A DNA stretch of 64,000 bases. It comes from Parietaria judaica (Eukaryota > Streptophyta > Magnoliopsida > Rosales > Urticaceae). Location of the stretch: positions 11,360,606-11,424,605 of the forward strand of contig OX940865.1 of NCBI GenBank assembly GCA_954871525.1. Direction: 5' to 3'. Below the pieces are notes generated by a model. That model was not told where the DNA came from. It saw nothing but the letters and a program-made list of their open reading frames with translations, and did no database searches. Shown piece by piece: positions 60,820 through 64,000 of this stretch; within the stretch, counting starts at the first letter, position 1; the number at the start of each line of letters is the position of its first letter. The position numbers were made by a program, and so were the translations under genes.

Positions 60820-63555
60820 TACGAAAACATAATGGACACAAAGATGCAATATTGCAAGATAGATGACTAATATATGAGTTCATTATACGACTTTTTTTAG
60901 TGTTAAGATTGTCTTGCTTGTGTATTGTGTTAATGTTTGCTTCGTTGTAATTAAATTTGATTTTGATAAAAAAAAAAAAAAAAATCTTCTTCTCTTTGTG
61001 CATCTGTGAGAGGATTCAGTCCAAAGAAGGGTAATATCTATGCTTCAGACGTTTTTTTTAATGTGAAGGTTACACTTACTTTTGCTATGTGTGCTAATGT
61101 TGAAATTGTGTAGAAATTGGGCTACATTATTAATTATTTTATGATTTCACATATAATTGGATGAAATTGGGATATCGTGCCGCGATTCCTTCGTGAAACA
61201 AAAATTTAAGGTTTAAGGAGAGTTTGAGAAGAGAAATATAAATTATTTTGGTTTGAATGATATATTAGTTTAGCGTTTTCTAGAATATATCCTTACAATT
61301 TTAAGTAACTTTCACAGCGTAAAATAGAATTACCCCTGTAGAAATTAAATTTTCTCTATTATTATTATTATGCTATTATCAAGCTCATTACTTTTGATCT
61401 CTCCGCCATGACAATCAAGCTTATATTTAAGGCTGTGTAATTACCTTTTGTCCCTTCTGGCCTTAAAACTCAAAATCATTGAGAATTAGAAAGAAAAAAA
61501 AAAAGTTAACTATTCTGTATAATAAGTTTTCATTGTATACGAAATATTTAATCACTTTATTACACACCAGAATGGAGAAACAAATACAAAAAAATTCTCA
61601 TGGGAGAATTCATTAAATGGCTTTAATTTATCACACATGTGAAGAATAATTTGATAGAAATTTAAAGTCAAACTTTGATGGCCCCATCACACATACTACG
61701 CATAGTTCATAGCTGGAGGATGTGAATGACAAAGCAAATTGAGGACCCCCTTCTTTTATTACCACCTTTGTCTTCTTGCTAACATTTTAGCCATATTTTT
61801 GCATAACCATTGTTACTATTATCATAATTCATCATTATATAAGTGTATATATATATATATATATATATTATTTGTGGGAAATTTATACATAGTCATAGAT
61901 TGAGATGATATTGATTTGATTCACAATTAAGATCAAATAACTATTACTTAAAAACCTCCCACCACAAGTGTGTTGATTGATAGAGAGTAAGCATTATTAT
62001 TTGGGAAAATTTACTGCGAACATTATTGACTCTAGTTTTTTCGACGAAAGTCATTGATTCTATTTATTGCGACAAAAGTCACTAGGTTATATTTTGTTGC
62101 AAACATACTCTTTCATTGTTAATTGTCACTTTTTTGTTATGTTAGACGTGTACATCTCTACTTATACTTTAATCTCAATGTGAGCTCCTCTCGACCGTCC
62201 TCCACCGCATGCTATTGCGTTTATTCTGGAGTATTTCAACGATGGGACCTACTACAGACAATAGACTGCACCGACGACGACACTCATTGGTTGAACGGCC
62301 GGGAGAGGCCTAAATATGACACGTAAACATAAATAATGATGTGGTGCGTCTAGCATGGCAGCATTTAACACCTTAGGGCGCATTTTTTTTATAAAAAAAT
62401 ATGATGTTAATGACTGTTGAGGAAAAAGTGAGTTTACAAACTTATATCTATAAGAAAACATTAGTTCAATGGATTTTTTTCACAATTTCGTTATTATTTA
62501 TGAGCTCTTTTTTGGTTTGCACTTTCATTTTTAATGCAATCATGCAGTAAATTGGCTAATTCCCTTTTTATTTCAATAGTAGGGATATTTGCCGTGTAAT
62601 TGTAAAGTTTATCAAAATCTGGTGATAAGATATTTTTTTTTGTGACATAAGTTTTTAATATTGTTAAAAATATGCTTTTAAAAGTCCTAACGGTTGTTTA
62701 TTTGTAGAATGTTTATTTGTAGAAGAGAGTAGTCTCAATATGATAGTACTTCGTGATCTTGACGGTCTAAGCCGTGGAAGTGAGCTCTGGGAAATGAATC
62801 TCTACATAAATGTTGTCGCTTTAATCGTGCTTTATTACCCCCCAAATACTTATTTTAATTCGTTTTCACTTGGTTACTAACAAATTGCATATAATGATTA
62901 ATTTTATTTATAGTATTAATCATTTACATTACAGTTGTAGATGCCAAAAAATGGATCAACATATAAGCCGGTCACGGTACGATTCTGGTCCAGACCCTAA
63001 ATAAATGATTGATTATACTACACAATCATTGTGCAGTATATTCACTGCGGCGAACTCTAAAAAAAATGAATTAAAAAATTAAAAAACAAATCCTTAAAAA
63101 ATTAGTTTTTTTTTTTAATCTTTCTCTTCGATATTTGTGCTCAATTCTCATCATATACCCTCTCCTCTATATTTTGTAACAGAAAATATATAAAAAAATG
63201 CAGTAGTTAAAAGTAACTAATATATAATATATACAATCCGTCCGCAATTTATTATTAAATGACACATGCTTTTCTCGGCATTGTATACAAATAAATATAA
63301 ACCATTATAAATATATATATATAACAAAAGTAAAACGAAATAAAAAATCACTCGAGTTTGTACGTGTTGGCCTCGTTAATAATCTTGATAATCTCGTTAT
63401 TATTCATTTTCTCTCTATCACTTCTGTGAAAGTCAAATTTCATTCTCTCTTTTATATGTTACAACACATATTCAAGTTTAGCCGTCGTCAAATTTGCATC
63501 TTGTATAAACCACGTACAAGTATCAATTTTGAATTTAAGTATTTAATTTAAGGGT
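60820..63555. other. AT-rich intergenic; (TA)n at 61848-61868
   Basis: 62010-62330 has a repeated GCGAMAAAAGTCA-type phrase and may be a degraded miniature element, but I found no clear ends. No gene. Confidence 0.4.
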
Positions 63556-63860
63556 TAATTGCGGCAAAAATACCCAACTTTTGTAAATATTCTCCGATAG
63601 GTACCCAACCTCAATAAACGTAGGCAAAAGTACCCAACGTCACACTTTTGTCGCCGACCAACTAACGCCGTTAGACACTGCCTACGTGGCCGTTAGGGTG
63701 TCTCGTGTGGAATGGCCCATGGCCAAAAGTTGGGTACTTTTGCCGCCACGTGGCCAAAGGTTAGGTACTTTTGCCGCCACATGGCATTTAAAAAATAATT
63801 TTTTTAATTTTTTCTTTCTCATTAGCCAGTATGTTTTTATTCTTTTACGTATATCGAACA
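63556..63860 (+). mobile_element. Mutator-like arm relative, runs toward the window edge
   Basis: It opens with AATTGCGGCAAAAATACCCA and repeats the motif GGTACTTTTGCCGCCACGTG in the region 63730-63785 in both orientations. It is related to the arm at 34632 but more diverged; the other end is not in the window. Confidence 0.55.
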
Positions 63861-64000
63861 TGATCAAATAATTTCATAAAATATGTACTTATAAAAAATT
63901 ATGTTATTTTTTAAATAATCAAATAACTCCTTAAATTTATTAGTTTTAATTTATTTAAAAAAAAATATTTCCCGTGACTCATATTTTTATTTTTTTACAT

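Overview
The window is nuclear DNA of a flowering plant, most likely a eudicot. It is AT-rich, with GT-AG introns, plant-type protein families, microsatellites and many transposable-element remnants. I could not fix the genus. Almost nothing here suggests an operon or a bacterial system.

Four host genes are well supported. (1) Minus strand, 1653-3473: SKIP, the SNW/SKI-interacting splicing and transcription cofactor, with an intronless CDS and a probable intron in the 5' UTR. (2) Plus strand, 14134-21801: STT3A, the catalytic subunit of oligosaccharyltransferase; I traced 23 exons that join to a 777-residue protein. (3) Minus strand, 27979-33128: a MUN-domain (DUF810, unc-13/PATROL1-like) protein in 5 exons, 956 residues; its second intron has a GC rather than a GT donor. 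(4) Plus strand, 52267-52974: an intronless AP2/ERF factor of the DREB A-4 type. A fifth coding piece (26843-27445) is an orphan BED zinc-finger exon of a hAT-type transposase, with its own TATA box and a cluster of palindromes upstream.

The remaining space is mostly mobile DNA. Three solo LTRs have exact 5-bp target duplications: 4484-6465 (GGTTA), 55808-58037 (ATTTT) and 58772-60814 (CTAGA). Two hAT-type miniature elements have exact 8-bp duplications: 4955-5522, nested inside the first solo LTR, and 13025-13826, about 300 bp upstream of the STT3A start codon. A 1.7-kb Mutator-like foldback element (34632-36352) has arms of about 645 bp, a perfect 9-bp duplication and a GC-rich core of unknown origin. 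Partial relatives of its arm lie at 3826, 7005, 8757, 23775 and 63556. A miniature element at 47813-48181 has a 3-bp duplication. Other items are LINE 3' ends, tRNA-like SINE heads, diverged LTR pieces, and a likely plastid ycf1 fragment inside a TCGATAATC-rich element.

The regions run as follows: 0-4 kb SKIP; 4-13 kb nested repeats; 14-22 kb STT3A; 22-27 kb repeats and the hAT exon; 28-33 kb the MUN gene; 33-52 kb repeat-rich and gene-poor; 52-53 kb the DREB gene; 53-64 kb gene-poor with two solo LTRs. The four host genes are not functionally linked. They are independent housekeeping or regulatory genes separated by layered insertions. I found no tRNA or rRNA gene, no CRISPR array, and no intact transposase or polymerase.
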